DNA from: Sphingobacterium sp. SRCM116780
Lineage (GTDB): Bacteria > Bacteroidota > Bacteroidia > Sphingobacteriales > Sphingobacteriaceae
Assembly: GCF_021442025.1 (NCBI RefSeq)
Contig: NZ_CP090446.1
Location: 3,968,001 to 4,032,000 of the forward strand
Direction: 5' to 3'
DNA length: 64,000 nucleotides
Below, piece after piece: positions 17,218-26,360 of the stretch. The stretch's first letter is position 1. Each line of letters starts with the position of its first letter. The position numbers and the translations under genes are program-made. The notes beneath the pieces are model-generated. The model worked only from the letters and a program-made list of their open reading frames with translations, was not told where the DNA came from and searched no databases.

Positions 17218-18160
17218 TTTTATTTAGCGTTGTTATTTCTTTTTTTGTTATTTCTTGATAAGCCAATACTGCTGCTGCAGCATCAGGAAGACAATTCAAG
17301 TAACCGATAGGCAGTAACTGAACGATGCGTTGTACGGTATTGTTCATACTGGCAAATAAGCTCCGATTCCATCGGATCGATGAGCAGCTCGGTAATAGGG
17401 TGATAAAGGCAGCTGTACCTATTTTCTTTTCAAAGCTGTTCGCAGAAGCTTGATTCAGTCGAATGATACCTTTCAATTCTACAGCCAAATTGCGGTAGCA
17501 GGGTGTTTTTCCACTCCATGGTGTTCCATAGATCATCACCTTATTGTTGGCTAGAATCCGAATAGCTGGATTGTCATCATTTAACAATTGAAACCCTTTG
17601 TTGTATTTGATCCATAAACGGCTATGTGTACTTTTCCCTGTACCACTTTTCCCTAAAAATGCAAATCCTTGTCCATCCTTTTCCACGACTGAAGAATGGA
17701 TCATGATGGTGTCATCTCCTAAAACAGCTTGTCCAAAGGATACCATCAATAACCAACTTAAAACAGTGTTTGCATAAATTTCTTTTTCTGAGGCATGAAT
17801 GATTGATGTTTTAAAATCTTTTGAACTCAACATATTCCAATCTTTTGTTACACCATCACTGCTTACACTGGTAATATAATGTTCTTCACTTTCCTCAAAT
17901 CGAAAACGATCTCCCCAAACGATAGACAAATCACTTAACAATTTTGTTTGTCCAGAATATTCGTTTAGTGAATCAAATGTTAATTGAAATTGTAGTGTAG
18001 CTTGTTCATTTTCCACAGGAGTAACTTCAAAAGGAACAAAACTAGGCAAACACCGATCGTGTTGAATAACTATGGGAAACTGGACGAATACCAGATGCTC
18101 CGCTATTCGGTAGTAGATCGAGTAGGTCGTTCTTTGTTCTTGTATATGGGTCGTATTCAC
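17204..18160 (-). CDS. HprK-like serine kinase of the peptide-modification type
   Basis: A 318-residue protein. The C-terminal half has a P-loop FLGKSGTGKSTHS (Lys176) and the downstream LLNDDNPAIR and GTPWSGKT motifs of the HPr kinase/PEP-carboxykinase fold. The N-terminal half (about 1-130) is not the HprK N-domain and is unassigned. Similar stand-alone HprK-like kinases accompany lasso-peptide clusters, where they phosphorylate the peptide, and HprK-related/PqqD cassettes near exopolysaccharide genes. Its neighbours are an ABC exporter, an NTase, PqqD and an S24/S26 protease on one side and wza/wzc on the other. No HPr protein is nearby, so carbon-catabolite regulation is unlikely. The substrate is unknown. 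Confidence 0.8.
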   Translation of the reverse strand: MNTTHIQEQRTTYSIYYRIAEHLVFVQFPIVIQHDRCLPSFVPFEVTPVENEQATLQFQLTFDSLNEYSGQTKLLSDLSIVWGDRFRFEESEEHYITSVSSDGVTKDWNMLSSKDFKTSIIHASEKEIYANTVLSWLLMVSFGQAVLGDDTIMIHSSVVEKDGQGFAFLGKSGTGKSTHSRLWIKYNKGFQLLNDDNPAIRILANNKVMIYGTPWSGKTPCYRNLAVELKGIIRLNQASANSFEKKIGTAAFITLLPSCSSIRWNRSLFASMNNTVQRIVQLLPIGYLNCLPDAAAAVLAYQEITKKEITTLNKIENE

Positions 18161-18170
18161 TTATTTTAAA

Positions 18171-19793
18171 TTATGAAATATAAATGGTTTTTTTACATTG
18201 ATTTGCCAATTTCAAATCATGTGTAACAAATACCAATAATTTATCTTTTCCAGCTTCCATCAGTCTGGCAATCATTTGTGTACTGGTGTCTGGATCTAAT
18301 GCTGACGTTACTTCATCAAATAACCAGATAGAAGAATTCCGAAGTAAAGCTCTTGCCACAGCAATACGCTGCGCTTGACCCTCCGATAGACCATAACCCG
18401 ATTCTCCAATCTCGGTGTCCAATCCATCAGGAAGAGAATATACAAATTCCGCACAAGCAGTATATAAGGCTTCATGAAGTTGATCTTCAGTGAAATGAAT
18501 CTTTCCAATCTGTAAATTTTCACGTATTGTTCCCGTAAACAATTTATCGCCTTGCGGCACGTATGCAAAATTTTCACGATGCGCATTGGATAAAGCAATT
18601 TTGTGTGTTGCTGTATGAATCCAAATATCTCCTTCATCGGGTTTCAATAAAGCTAATAATAAGCGGATCAAAGTTGTTTTTCCTTTACCGCTTGATCCGA
18701 TGATGGCTGTAGGTTTCCCTGCTTCAAAGCTGATATTTAATTTGTCAAGCACAAATTTATCATCGTAACGAAAACGAACCTGTTCCAGATCGATGCGAAT
18801 GGGTTGTGGTATAATTTCAGCATCAACTTCTGGTTCAATGTCAATTTCCATGATTTCTTGTAAGCGATCTGCCGATGTACGGTAGCGAACAAAAGCTGGG
18901 ACAAAACCCATCAATAAGATAATTGGACTTTGGATACGACTTACTAACTGTAAAAAAGCAGACATTGTTCCAAAAGATATTTCTCCTGTATGTAATCGGT
19001 AGATACCCCAAGTCAAGGTAATCAAAAATCCCGCATTCATTGTGAATCGCATGATGCTTTGCGATAATGTGGAAAAATTTAAGACTTTTGTTTTTAAAGA
19101 AACGAGCATGGATTGACTATTCTCTAATTTTTTCCAACGTAAGGATTGTAGGTTCAATGCGCGAATAGATGATCGAAATCGCAAGTTCTCCTGTACCACA
19201 TGACCAAAATTACTTTCGGCTTTCTTCAGTTCTTGATTAAGCTTTCTGAATTTTCTAAAATAAATCTTGGTAAAGATAAATAAAGGAGATATTGCTAAAA
19301 TTAATAAGGCTAACATGGGATCCATTAACCACAGAAATCCAAATGAGGCAAATAAACGAATGGTAATCAGGAAAAAAGATGGAATGGAATAACCGAGCAT
19401 CTGCACGATTTCATTACAGTCTGAATGGATTCGAACTTGAATATCACCTGTATGCCAATTTTTAATAAATTGCCATGTCGATAACATCTGTTGTTTGATC
19501 AATCCGTTTTGTAAATCTATCAACATGTTGATTCGTGTTCGTTCATTCAACCACTCTGCATATTGATGGAGAAGCAATCCAACAAGTATACTGACAATAG
19601 CCAATACAATAGTTCTTTTCATCTGATCAGAGGTGCCATGTACAGCAAAATCAATGGCTTCTTTAGACCAAAGAATAAACAACAAAGAAAGAACAATACC
19701 AATCAACTCCAACACAAAAAAAAGCAGGAGTTCTATTTGGTAAGGTTTACTAATGGCTAAAGACCATTTCCAATGTTGTACGATGTTTTGCAA
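18171..19793 (-). CDS. Type-1 ABC exporter, fused membrane and ATPase domains
   Basis: A 540-residue half-transporter. About six membrane segments (residues 20-300) are followed by an ATPase domain with Walker A IGSSGKGKTT (Lys372), signature LSEGQ, Walker B IWLFDEVTSALD and H-loop VTHD, all intact. It has no N-terminal C39 peptidase domain, so it does not trim double-glycine leaders itself. It would work as a homodimer. It lies 5 bp from the NTase gene and 10 bp from the HprK-like gene, an arrangement like lasso-peptide D-type exporters. Export of a modified peptide or of a glycan-linked product is inferred; the sequence does not define the substrate. Confidence 0.88.
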   Translation of the reverse strand: MQNIVQHWKWSLAISKPYQIELLLFFVLELIGIVLSLLFILWSKEAIDFAVHGTSDQMKRTIVLAIVSILVGLLLHQYAEWLNERTRINMLIDLQNGLIKQQMLSTWQFIKNWHTGDIQVRIHSDCNEIVQMLGYSIPSFFLITIRLFASFGFLWLMDPMLALLILAISPLFIFTKIYFRKFRKLNQELKKAESNFGHVVQENLRFRSSIRALNLQSLRWKKLENSQSMLVSLKTKVLNFSTLSQSIMRFTMNAGFLITLTWGIYRLHTGEISFGTMSAFLQLVSRIQSPIILLMGFVPAFVRYRTSADRLQEIMEIDIEPEVDAEIIPQPIRIDLEQVRFRYDDKFVLDKLNISFEAGKPTAIIGSSGKGKTTLIRLLLALLKPDEGDIWIHTATHKIALSNAHRENFAYVPQGDKLFTGTIRENLQIGKIHFTEDQLHEALYTACAEFVYSLPDGLDTEIGESGYGLSEGQAQRIAVARALLRNSSIWLFDEVTSALDPDTSTQMIARLMEAGKDKLLVFVTHDLKLANQCKKTIYIS

Positions 19794-19798
19794 GGTTC

Positions 19799-20893
19799 TT
19801 AACGGCTAAATCTGGATAAAAATTGAACAATAGGAAAACTTATTGCTTCTATAGGTGCATAGGGAAAATAGGTTGTAAAACGATTCCATAATCTTTTCTT
19901 TACCTGTACCCGATTGCCTTTGTTTTGCTCTTCTGCTTGACGATATCGCTCATCATGAAAACCAAAGTTACCAGACAGCAGAATATCTTCCATCATCCAA
20001 TCCGCGGATTGTTGCGATAACGCATAAGGTAGATCTTCTTGTGGCAGTCCGATATAATGAACCAATACATGATGCAGTTGATCAACCCACTTTTCAATAC
20101 CTAATTTACGATAAATTCTTTGAAGAGCCATACCATTAATCTCTTTTTTTAAAGCATAATAAAGGATAGCTGCATCACATAACTGACGCATACCAATGCC
20201 GAATGACAAAAGATGTTTCAAGATATGACTGTTTACTTGTAACACATTAATAAGAGGCGCTGGGATTGGTAATGATACTCCATTGATCTGTTTAGAGGTC
20301 TTATTTTTCTGTTCTTTCTTCTCAAGCTTTTTTAGAAAATTTTTGCAAAAAGGATTGTGTAGATCAAATAAACGTTGATGATGTTCCACATCACATGTAT
20401 TCCATATATAGTTGCTGCTATAGCCAGCTGTATAGGACAAATTCAATCCTTGATCCAAAATCAATTGATTTGCTTTGTCATACATCTTTTCCATAGGAAA
20501 ATACCAATCAATATCACCACATATACGGTGCAACGGTTTTGGATAATATTGTGCCAAACCCTGTCCTTTTAATAAAACGATATCAATCTGATGATTAGCA
20601 AAGAATTGAACCTGTTGGCCGATAATCATATTCATCCAGGTATTACGACGTTCGATATGTTCGATACGTACCAACCATTTCAGCAACAAATCTCGTGGAG
20701 GTTGTTGATGAATAGGTAATCGTTGAAGCCCATCATATATAATGCCTTCTACGGTTTGTTCCATGGACTGTCTATAAAGAAATTCCCATTCTTGCAAATT
20801 GAGCGGGAAAACAGGAGACAACGTATTTTCTTCTTCCCACAAGCCAGCTTGTAGAAGATAAAAAAAAGCAGACGTTGTTCGTGCAGTCAACAT
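19799..20893 (-). CDS. NTP_transf_5-type nucleotidyltransferase
   Basis: A 364-residue protein with the nucleotidyltransferase-fold core IDIVLLKGQGLAQYY (Lys109-Gly110) and RICGDIDWYF (Asp127, Asp129 as metal ligands), followed by a mostly helical C-terminal half with YHPH-like features not obvious. This family occurs with PqqD and HprK-like kinases; in some lasso systems a related NTase adds sugars or other groups to the peptide. The catalytic residues look intact. Gaps of 5 bp on both sides tie it to the PqqD and ABC genes. What it transfers is unknown. Confidence 0.78.
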   Translation of the reverse strand: MLTARTTSAFFYLLQAGLWEEENTLSPVFPLNLQEWEFLYRQSMEQTVEGIIYDGLQRLPIHQQPPRDLLLKWLVRIEHIERRNTWMNMIIGQQVQFFANHQIDIVLLKGQGLAQYYPKPLHRICGDIDWYFPMEKMYDKANQLILDQGLNLSYTAGYSSNYIWNTCDVEHHQRLFDLHNPFCKNFLKKLEKKEQKNKTSKQINGVSLPIPAPLINVLQVNSHILKHLLSFGIGMRQLCDAAILYYALKKEINGMALQRIYRKLGIEKWVDQLHHVLVHYIGLPQEDLPYALSQQSADWMMEDILLSGNFGFHDERYRQAEEQNKGNRVQVKKRLWNRFTTYFPYAPIEAISFPIVQFLSRFSR

Positions 20894-20898
20894 AATTT

Positions 20899-21171
20899 TT
20901 AAACAACATTCAATAAACCTTGTTCTTGGAAACTAGTAATTAATTGCTTGGCATCATGCTCAGCTATTTCCTGACTGACTTCATAATTGTCCAAAATTAA
21001 TGCAACAACATCCCCCAGAAAAAAATCTTTTCCTTGCAATTCTTCCCATAGGAAAGCAGCCGATTGGTTGAGCGTAAATACTTTTGACATATCAATCATA
21101 TCCTGACTTGGATCCACAATGATATATTCATCTCCAAGTTGACGTAATGTCAAATCATTTCTTAATTTCAT
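20899..21171 (-). CDS. PqqD-family peptide-binding protein
   Basis: A 90-residue protein with the PqqD layout: an N-terminal strand pair (GDEYIIVDPSQDMIDMSKVFTLNQSAAFLWEEL) followed by three helices (DVVALILDNYEVSQEIAEHDAKQLITSFQEQGLL). PqqD-type proteins bind RiPP leader peptides and present them to modifying enzymes. A free-standing PqqD next to an HprK-like kinase, an NTase and an exporter argues strongly that some short peptide is handled here. No precursor gene is visible next to it. Confidence 0.88.
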   Translation of the reverse strand: MKLRNDLTLRQLGDEYIIVDPSQDMIDMSKVFTLNQSAAFLWEELQGKDFFLGDVVALILDNYEVSQEIAEHDAKQLITSFQEQGLLNVV

Positions 21172-21176
21172 TTTTT

Positions 21177-21659
21177 TTATAGCTTTGTTCCAAACAATTT
21201 CTTAACAACATAACGTATTGGTCTGAGATAATACCAGACTAACCCTTTTAGCTCTTGAAAACGAGAGGTTACATGAATTTCTTGTTTTCCTCGATAGACT
21301 TTTTGAATCCCTGCAATTAAATCTTCAACTGGGATCTTTTCCAATTGCGCAACATTGCCATCTCCAGCCAGCCATACGGTATTTTCTCTTATATGTACAA
21401 CACGATGTAGCACATAATTGTTTTGGTATCTTGCTAACGCAATCTGCCCCCTTTTTAACTTTTGTAAATCAATAGATATTAGTATAATTTGATCATTTTC
21501 ATGTAGAAAAGGACGCATACTATGACCTCGAAGATTAAATTTTGCAGTTTTCCCTAATGCTAGTATTTCCATAATCGATTCAAAAAATATGGCATTAGGT
21601 ATTGTAATAACGGCTTTATTTAATCTGTTCATAGCTGTATTTTTTATATCCGATTCCAT
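21177..21659 (-). CDS. S24/S26-family (signal-peptidase-like) protease with Ser-His-Asp set
   Basis: A 160-residue protein. LRGHSMRPFL carries the Ser47 nucleophile motif of the S24/S26 clan. There is no clear catalytic Lys; instead YVLHRVV (His85) and LAGDGN (Asp100) match the Ser-His-Asp arrangement of SipW/ER-type signal peptidases. No N-terminal membrane anchor is evident. It opens the five-gene cassette, 5 bp before PqqD. I infer that it processes the peptide handled by the PqqD/HprK/NTase group, possibly replacing the missing B2-type leader protease. A role in EPS-linked protein processing is the alternative. Confidence 0.75.
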   Translation of the reverse strand: MESDIKNTAMNRLNKAVITIPNAIFFESIMEILALGKTAKFNLRGHSMRPFLHENDQIILISIDLQKLKRGQIALARYQNNYVLHRVVHIRENTVWLAGDGNVAQLEKIPVEDLIAGIQKVYRGKQEIHVTSRFQELKGLVWYYLRPIRYVVKKLFGTKL

Positions 21660-21700
21660 TACAGCTTGTTTATTATTAATTAATTCAAATTTAATACCAA

Positions 21701-22822
21701 TTAGTTGATTTCTAAAATTTTCTTATATAATTGTAAACTTTTCTCCACCATCGCCTTCCGTGTAAAATATTGTTCAAAACGTTGTCTACTTCCCTCAGAT
21801 AAGGTTTGATACAACGATTTGTCTGTAAATAATTGTTTTATGGCAACAGCAAGAGCATGAGCATCACAACTATCGACCACTAAACCAGATTGCTGATCTT
21901 GATTTACCCAACTAACTCCAGAACCTGGAATATGAGCAGAAATAATGGGTTTTCCACAAGACATTGCCTCAATCTGTACAATGGCAAAAGCTTCGGTCTT
22001 CATAATCGAACTTAAGCAGAAAGCATCGGATGCTTCAAAGTAGTTGGCGACATCTTCATCCGATACAAAACCCAATAATGTTACCCGATCTTGTACCCCT
22101 AAATCGATGATTAATTGGTTAAGCGATTCCATTAAAGGTCCTTTTCCGCCAATGACAATCTGATAATCTGGACTGAGCTCCTGCGCTGCTTTGATTAAAT
22201 ATTCATAACCTTTATATTCCACTAATCTACCCAAAGAAAAAATCATTTTTTTATTTTTGTATCTTTCTTTGAGGATCTGCACTTGATCAGTATTTGACTG
22301 AATAGGAAGTACCCCGATCGGGATATGATCAATCTTATATTGGACGTGTTGAAGAAAATCGGACTCATGTACATAAACAGGCGTTGTACCAACGATCAGC
22401 TGAGCGCGTTTAATCAGCCAACTTTGTAAGGGTTTGTATACTTTTAATAAATTTTTCTGTTTAAGAATATCACTATGCCAATGCAAGACTACTTTACCTT
22501 TGTATCCAGACAGGAAAAGCGCTAATGTGGCCATAGGGTCAGGATGATGAATATGAATAATATCATATTCTTTGGCAATTTTACGTAGGGTAGTAATCAT
22601 CGCAGGAGCCAGCATCGTTGCTGCCAGTTTAATTTGCGTAGGAACCACGATGAGCTTTCCATTTGGATTAATCTGTATGGTATCAGCAGGATAATCTTCG
22701 GTAGAAGCACATAACATATCACAGTGCACGCCTGCCTCGGATAACCCCAATAGTAGGTCGTACATGACTTTTTCAACACCACCTCGGATAGGGTAAAATT
22801 TACCTAATTGTAAGATTTTCAT
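21701..22822 (-). CDS. Glycosyltransferase family 4
   Basis: A 373-residue GT-B enzyme. The N-terminal domain starts MKILQLGKFYPIRGGVEKVMYDL with the Gly-rich loop, and DIIHIHHPDP follows. The C-terminal GT4 motif is EAFAIVQIEAMSCGKPII, with the E-x7-E pair. It probably adds one sugar of the repeat unit to the lipid carrier at the cytosolic face. Its 4-bp overlap with the upstream glycosyltransferase gene shows translational coupling. It is immediately followed by the S24/S26 protease gene (41-bp gap). Confidence 0.9.
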   Translation of the reverse strand: MKILQLGKFYPIRGGVEKVMYDLLLGLSEAGVHCDMLCASTEDYPADTIQINPNGKLIVVPTQIKLAATMLAPAMITTLRKIAKEYDIIHIHHPDPMATLALFLSGYKGKVVLHWHSDILKQKNLLKVYKPLQSWLIKRAQLIVGTTPVYVHESDFLQHVQYKIDHIPIGVLPIQSNTDQVQILKERYKNKKMIFSLGRLVEYKGYEYLIKAAQELSPDYQIVIGGKGPLMESLNQLIIDLGVQDRVTLLGFVSDEDVANYFEASDAFCLSSIMKTEAFAIVQIEAMSCGKPIISAHIPGSGVSWVNQDQQSGLVVDSCDAHALAVAIKQLFTDKSLYQTLSEGSRQRFEQYFTRKAMVEKSLQLYKKILEIN

Positions 22823-23943
22823 TTTGTGGAGGAGTTAGATGCGAGTAAAATTTGAAATAGTGCATCCCAACTATGTGATATGGGTGCTGCAATATTCGTT
22901 TTAGGAACTGGTGTCAGGATTTTTGTGTTTCCTTCAATTAGCTGTTTCATATCATTCGCCAATTGATTGGCATCATTTGGATTAAAGAAGGCAACTTGTG
23001 CACTGTCTCCTGCAGTTTCCTTGGTATAAGGCAGGTCTGCCAATAACATGGGTTTATGATAAGCCGCAAATTCTGAAATGGGAAGTCCCCAAGTTTCTAC
23101 CTTAGAAGGAAAGATTAAACAATGACACTTTTCGTAGTAACCATATAATTCTTGCTTGCTTATAAAACCGATAAAATGTATGTTTTTAAATTGTGTTCCC
23201 CAACGCTTGTATAACCATTTCGCGTATTTATTTTCATTCCCTTTTACTGTGATATAAACATCAAAGTTATGCATATCAAATTTGGTTGTTAAGATCTCCA
23301 CGGCCTGACAAATAATTTCAAAATTCTTGTGGCTATTGGGAGAACCTGCAAATAGAAATGAGTAAGATGCTGTCAATGGTAGAGTAGCGGTGTTTTCATC
23401 CACCTTAGCTTTAGCCGGTGGGGCAACAATGATTTTAGAAGAGGGAATGTTAAACATCGTGCTCATTCCTTTTCGGAACCATTCTTGTTGCACGACCAAG
23501 AAGTCATTTTTTCGAATATTTGTTTTATAAATATATTTTGTAAAAATAGCAAAGAGTGCAATTTTGGGTGCAAAAAAAAGATCGCGAATGGACCATTTAT
23601 AGAAAGAAAAAGAATTATGACAATATACGGCTCTTTTTTCAGCAATTACTGTTGGTGTTGTATCATGCAACGAAAACCAAAGGTCAATGTGTCCCAAATC
23701 TTTGGATATTTTCTTCATTGAGACATATTCATACCAAAGACGATTAATCCAGCGTTTTTTAGGCCATTGTGTTTCGATATATTCGATATTTGGAAAGTCA
23801 ACTAATTCTTTTTTATAGACAATAGCGACAATACGATATTCATGTTGTACATTAAACTGAGATAAGAATTTTAGACAATCTTTCAAGATTGCTAAGGTCC
23901 CTGCTTCGATGAGGTTGACTGCAGAAATAACAATCGTTTTCAT
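22819..23943 (-). CDS. GT-B glycosyltransferase (GT4-like)
   Basis: A 374-residue protein starting MKTIVISAVNLIEAGTLAILKDCL, which is typical of family-1/4 group enzymes of polysaccharide loci. It has FLFAGSPNSHKNFEIICQA and the late motif ETWGLPISEFAAYHKPML. It presumably transfers one sugar of the repeat unit. The donor sugar cannot be read from sequence. It overlaps the next gene by 4 bp and follows the previous one by 1 bp. Confidence 0.85.
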   Translation of the reverse strand: MKTIVISAVNLIEAGTLAILKDCLKFLSQFNVQHEYRIVAIVYKKELVDFPNIEYIETQWPKKRWINRLWYEYVSMKKISKDLGHIDLWFSLHDTTPTVIAEKRAVYCHNSFSFYKWSIRDLFFAPKIALFAIFTKYIYKTNIRKNDFLVVQQEWFRKGMSTMFNIPSSKIIVAPPAKAKVDENTATLPLTASYSFLFAGSPNSHKNFEIICQAVEILTTKFDMHNFDVYITVKGNENKYAKWLYKRWGTQFKNIHFIGFISKQELYGYYEKCHCLIFPSKVETWGLPISEFAAYHKPMLLADLPYTKETAGDSAQVAFFNPNDANQLANDMKQLIEGNTKILTPVPKTNIAAPISHSWDALFQILLASNSSTK

Positions 23944-23944
23944 A

Positions 23945-25075
23945 TTATTTATTTAATACTTCTTTAAAAAGACGAATCCATTGCTGCATGATTTTAGCCT
24001 CTGAATAGTTCACCGCATTTTTTTGTGCATATTGTCCCATTTTCTTTCGTAAATCAGGTTGCTGTATCAGTTGCAACACTTGTGTTGCAAATAACTTTTG
24101 ATCTCCTTCGGGAATAAGAAAACCATTTTTGCCTTCTTGAATGATATCCCTTGGACCGCACTTACAGGTATAAGACACCATGGGTAGTCCGCATGCTTGT
24201 GCTTCTAACAGCACCATCGGTAGACCCTCATAACGAGAGGTCATGGCAACGATGGAACTTTGTATATATTCTTGTTCAATGGCTTTTGTAGGAGGGCATA
24301 AATGAACGACATCCGAAAGCTTCAATTCGTTGATAAGTCCGTTCAATTGCTGCTCTAAAGGGCCATGTCCAAAAATATCCAAAGTCCAATCCGGAGCTTG
24401 TTGTTTGACCAGTTTCCAAGCTTGGATCAAATCATCAAAACCTTTTTGATAATCATAACGACCCACAGCGATGACCCGTTTATTTTCTGTGGTTGAAAAA
24501 GCCGTGGGTACGAAACTATTGGCATTGGGAATAACCGTGATATTGGGTAAGCTACCCCAATACCCTTGATCTTCCTGTGTGAGTACAACAAATTTGTCAT
24601 ATCGCTGCACATCCTCTAAGTCTTTCTTGTTACGATAGGCATCGATCCATTTCCATAATCCTTTGCGTGCATATTGAATACGTTTATATCTGGAAAAATG
24701 AATTTCGATTATTTTTTTACTGCCATCTTGTATTTGATAAAGAAAACTTGCATCATTATCGAATAGCGATATGGTGATATCGGCTTTGATAGTTTCCAAT
24801 AATTTTGTTAAGTTTTGCTGATGTTTTTTTTGTTTCCTGGGATAGGAAAACATCTTTTTGAACAAACCTTGCGCATTGTTTTCCGTATAGTTGATATTCA
24901 GATCATATTGTTTAATCCGACTGTCTAATTCAAAATAAGGTTTGCGGCCTTGCTGATCGGTGGTAATGATGCTGATATCGTACCCGAGTTGAACGAGGTA
25001 ATTGGCTTTGTTTGCCAATACGCGTTCCATCCCTCCAGAATTAAATGTGCCTAAGATACTGTATACTACTTTCAT
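23945..25075 (-). CDS. Glycosyltransferase family 4
   Basis: A 376-residue GT-B enzyme with N-terminal MKVVYSILGTFNSGGMERVLANKANYL (acceptor-side Gly loop) and C-terminal RVIAVGRYDYQKGFDDLIQAWK plus SRYEGLPMVLLEAQACGLPMV, containing the E-x7-E pair. The organisation matches WcaL/GalNAc-type GT4 enzymes in capsule loci. Its start overlaps the end of the Wzy-like gene by 4 bp. Confidence 0.9.
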   Translation of the reverse strand: MKVVYSILGTFNSGGMERVLANKANYLVQLGYDISIITTDQQGRKPYFELDSRIKQYDLNINYTENNAQGLFKKMFSYPRKQKKHQQNLTKLLETIKADITISLFDNDASFLYQIQDGSKKIIEIHFSRYKRIQYARKGLWKWIDAYRNKKDLEDVQRYDKFVVLTQEDQGYWGSLPNITVIPNANSFVPTAFSTTENKRVIAVGRYDYQKGFDDLIQAWKLVKQQAPDWTLDIFGHGPLEQQLNGLINELKLSDVVHLCPPTKAIEQEYIQSSIVAMTSRYEGLPMVLLEAQACGLPMVSYTCKCGPRDIIQEGKNGFLIPEGDQKLFATQVLQLIQQPDLRKKMGQYAQKNAVNYSEAKIMQQWIRLFKEVLNK

Positions 25076-26346
25076 GTTGTGGGTCTAGGTTCTTGATAAT
25101 AGTGCTTTACAAAATAAGGACTGCTGATACTCAAGAAAACAGCATATACCAAAAAAATATCTGTCGATACTTTGATCCAATTTAAAACAACAAGGATAAA
25201 GAGCATGAAAAATAGTTGTTTGATGTAATTAAAGCGAAACCAGAGAGTAGTGGAAAGGTATACAAAGTAGAGCATGAATACCGTTAAACCGATAAGACCA
25301 CAATAAAATATAAAGCGCAGATAGCCCACATCGGTCTGCATATAGAAACCATGGGTGATGGGGTCATTAAAATACCCGTCACCAATGATCCAAGTTTTTA
25401 GATTATCGGGATAAACCCACATGGATTGTAAGGTGTTTGTGGAGTCAGTTTCCCATTTTCCTGTTTCGACCCATTTGAAGAAACCTTCAAATGCAAATCG
25501 AAAAAGTTTATAAACATTTCGATTGGTTTGATAGAAATAGCTAACAAGCACCAGTCCGATTGCCGTTGCACTTAGGAGAACCCTCCAAAGTCTGAAGTTC
25601 TTGGCTCTGATGGAAAAGCTGATGATACCAGTGCTGTAGAACAAGTAGAATAGGGCTATGGCCATGCCAATGGAAGTGGTCCGAGAAATCATGTTACCAA
25701 CCACAGCAATAATGAGGAAAGAAATCGCATAAAAATAAATAAGTACCCGATCTTTCTTTACTTCATGATCATTGCTTAATAAAACAGAGATCATAACCAA
25801 CACTGAGGAGAAACGTATTCCTGCCACATCAAGTAAAGCCCCGATACCATAAAGCCGGTTTACTTTTTCCATAAATACGATATCCCCAGTCATAAAATAA
25901 GCATCTACAATTCGTTTTACACTGGGGACGAATTCAATCGAGAGTGCCATCACACATTGAAAAACACAGACCGCGATGAGGTAATTGATGACAATCCGAG
26001 GATTGATGTAGTTATGCAACAAAGCAATTATGGTGCAAACAGCATAAGACGCAGAAAACCAGACCCACATGGAAACGATATAACTAGCATAGGAGTAATC
26101 ATTAGCATTGTTGTAATCTAGCGATATAAAACCTATCAAAGAGAATAATATGGCAATCATGGAAGCGATACCGACTTCTTTTGACAGGAGGATACCGCGC
26201 ATTTTAATGAAATGATACCCCATAATAGGAACGCCGACAGCTGCTAGCATTAATTTTGTGTTTAATCCTTTAAGAAAAGTAAACTCAAATGGGAAATAAA
26301 AACAACTTGTTATTAATACAGCGCATATGATTAATATGATTCTCAT
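25072..26346 (-). CDS. wzy: Wzy-like O-antigen/EPS polymerase
   Basis: A 424-residue integral membrane protein with about ten to twelve hydrophobic segments and one longer polar loop (about 280-335: FKWVETGKWETDSTNTLQSMWVYPDNLKTWIIGDGYFND). Wzy proteins are poorly conserved, so the call depends on this topology and on the position among glycosyltransferases in a locus with Wzx and Wzc. The GDGYFND element resembles the GxG-type loop of O-antigen ligase/polymerase proteins. It would join repeat units in the periplasm. A WaaL-like ligase is the main alternative. Confidence 0.75.
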   Translation of the reverse strand: MRIILIICAVLITSCFYFPFEFTFLKGLNTKLMLAAVGVPIMGYHFIKMRGILLSKEVGIASMIAILFSLIGFISLDYNNANDYSYASYIVSMWVWFSASYAVCTIIALLHNYINPRIVINYLIAVCVFQCVMALSIEFVPSVKRIVDAYFMTGDIVFMEKVNRLYGIGALLDVAGIRFSSVLVMISVLLSNDHEVKKDRVLIYFYAISFLIIAVVGNMISRTTSIGMAIALFYLFYSTGIISFSIRAKNFRLWRVLLSATAIGLVLVSYFYQTNRNVYKLFRFAFEGFFKWVETGKWETDSTNTLQSMWVYPDNLKTWIIGDGYFNDPITHGFYMQTDVGYLRFIFYCGLIGLTVFMLYFVYLSTTLWFRFNYIKQLFFMLFILVVLNWIKVSTDIFLVYAVFLSISSPYFVKHYYQEPRPTT

Positions 26347-26360
26347 CTTACTAAAATAAC

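Noticed and set aside
17204..18160. Bona fide HPr kinase/phosphorylase for carbon regulation
   Set aside because: The N-terminal half does not resemble HprK, no HPr gene is near, and the neighbours are peptide-modification and capsule genes.
17204..21659. Classical lasso-peptide cluster
   Set aside because: No asparagine-synthetase-like cyclase, no B2 transglutaminase-like protease and no precursor gene were found; only part of the gene set matches.
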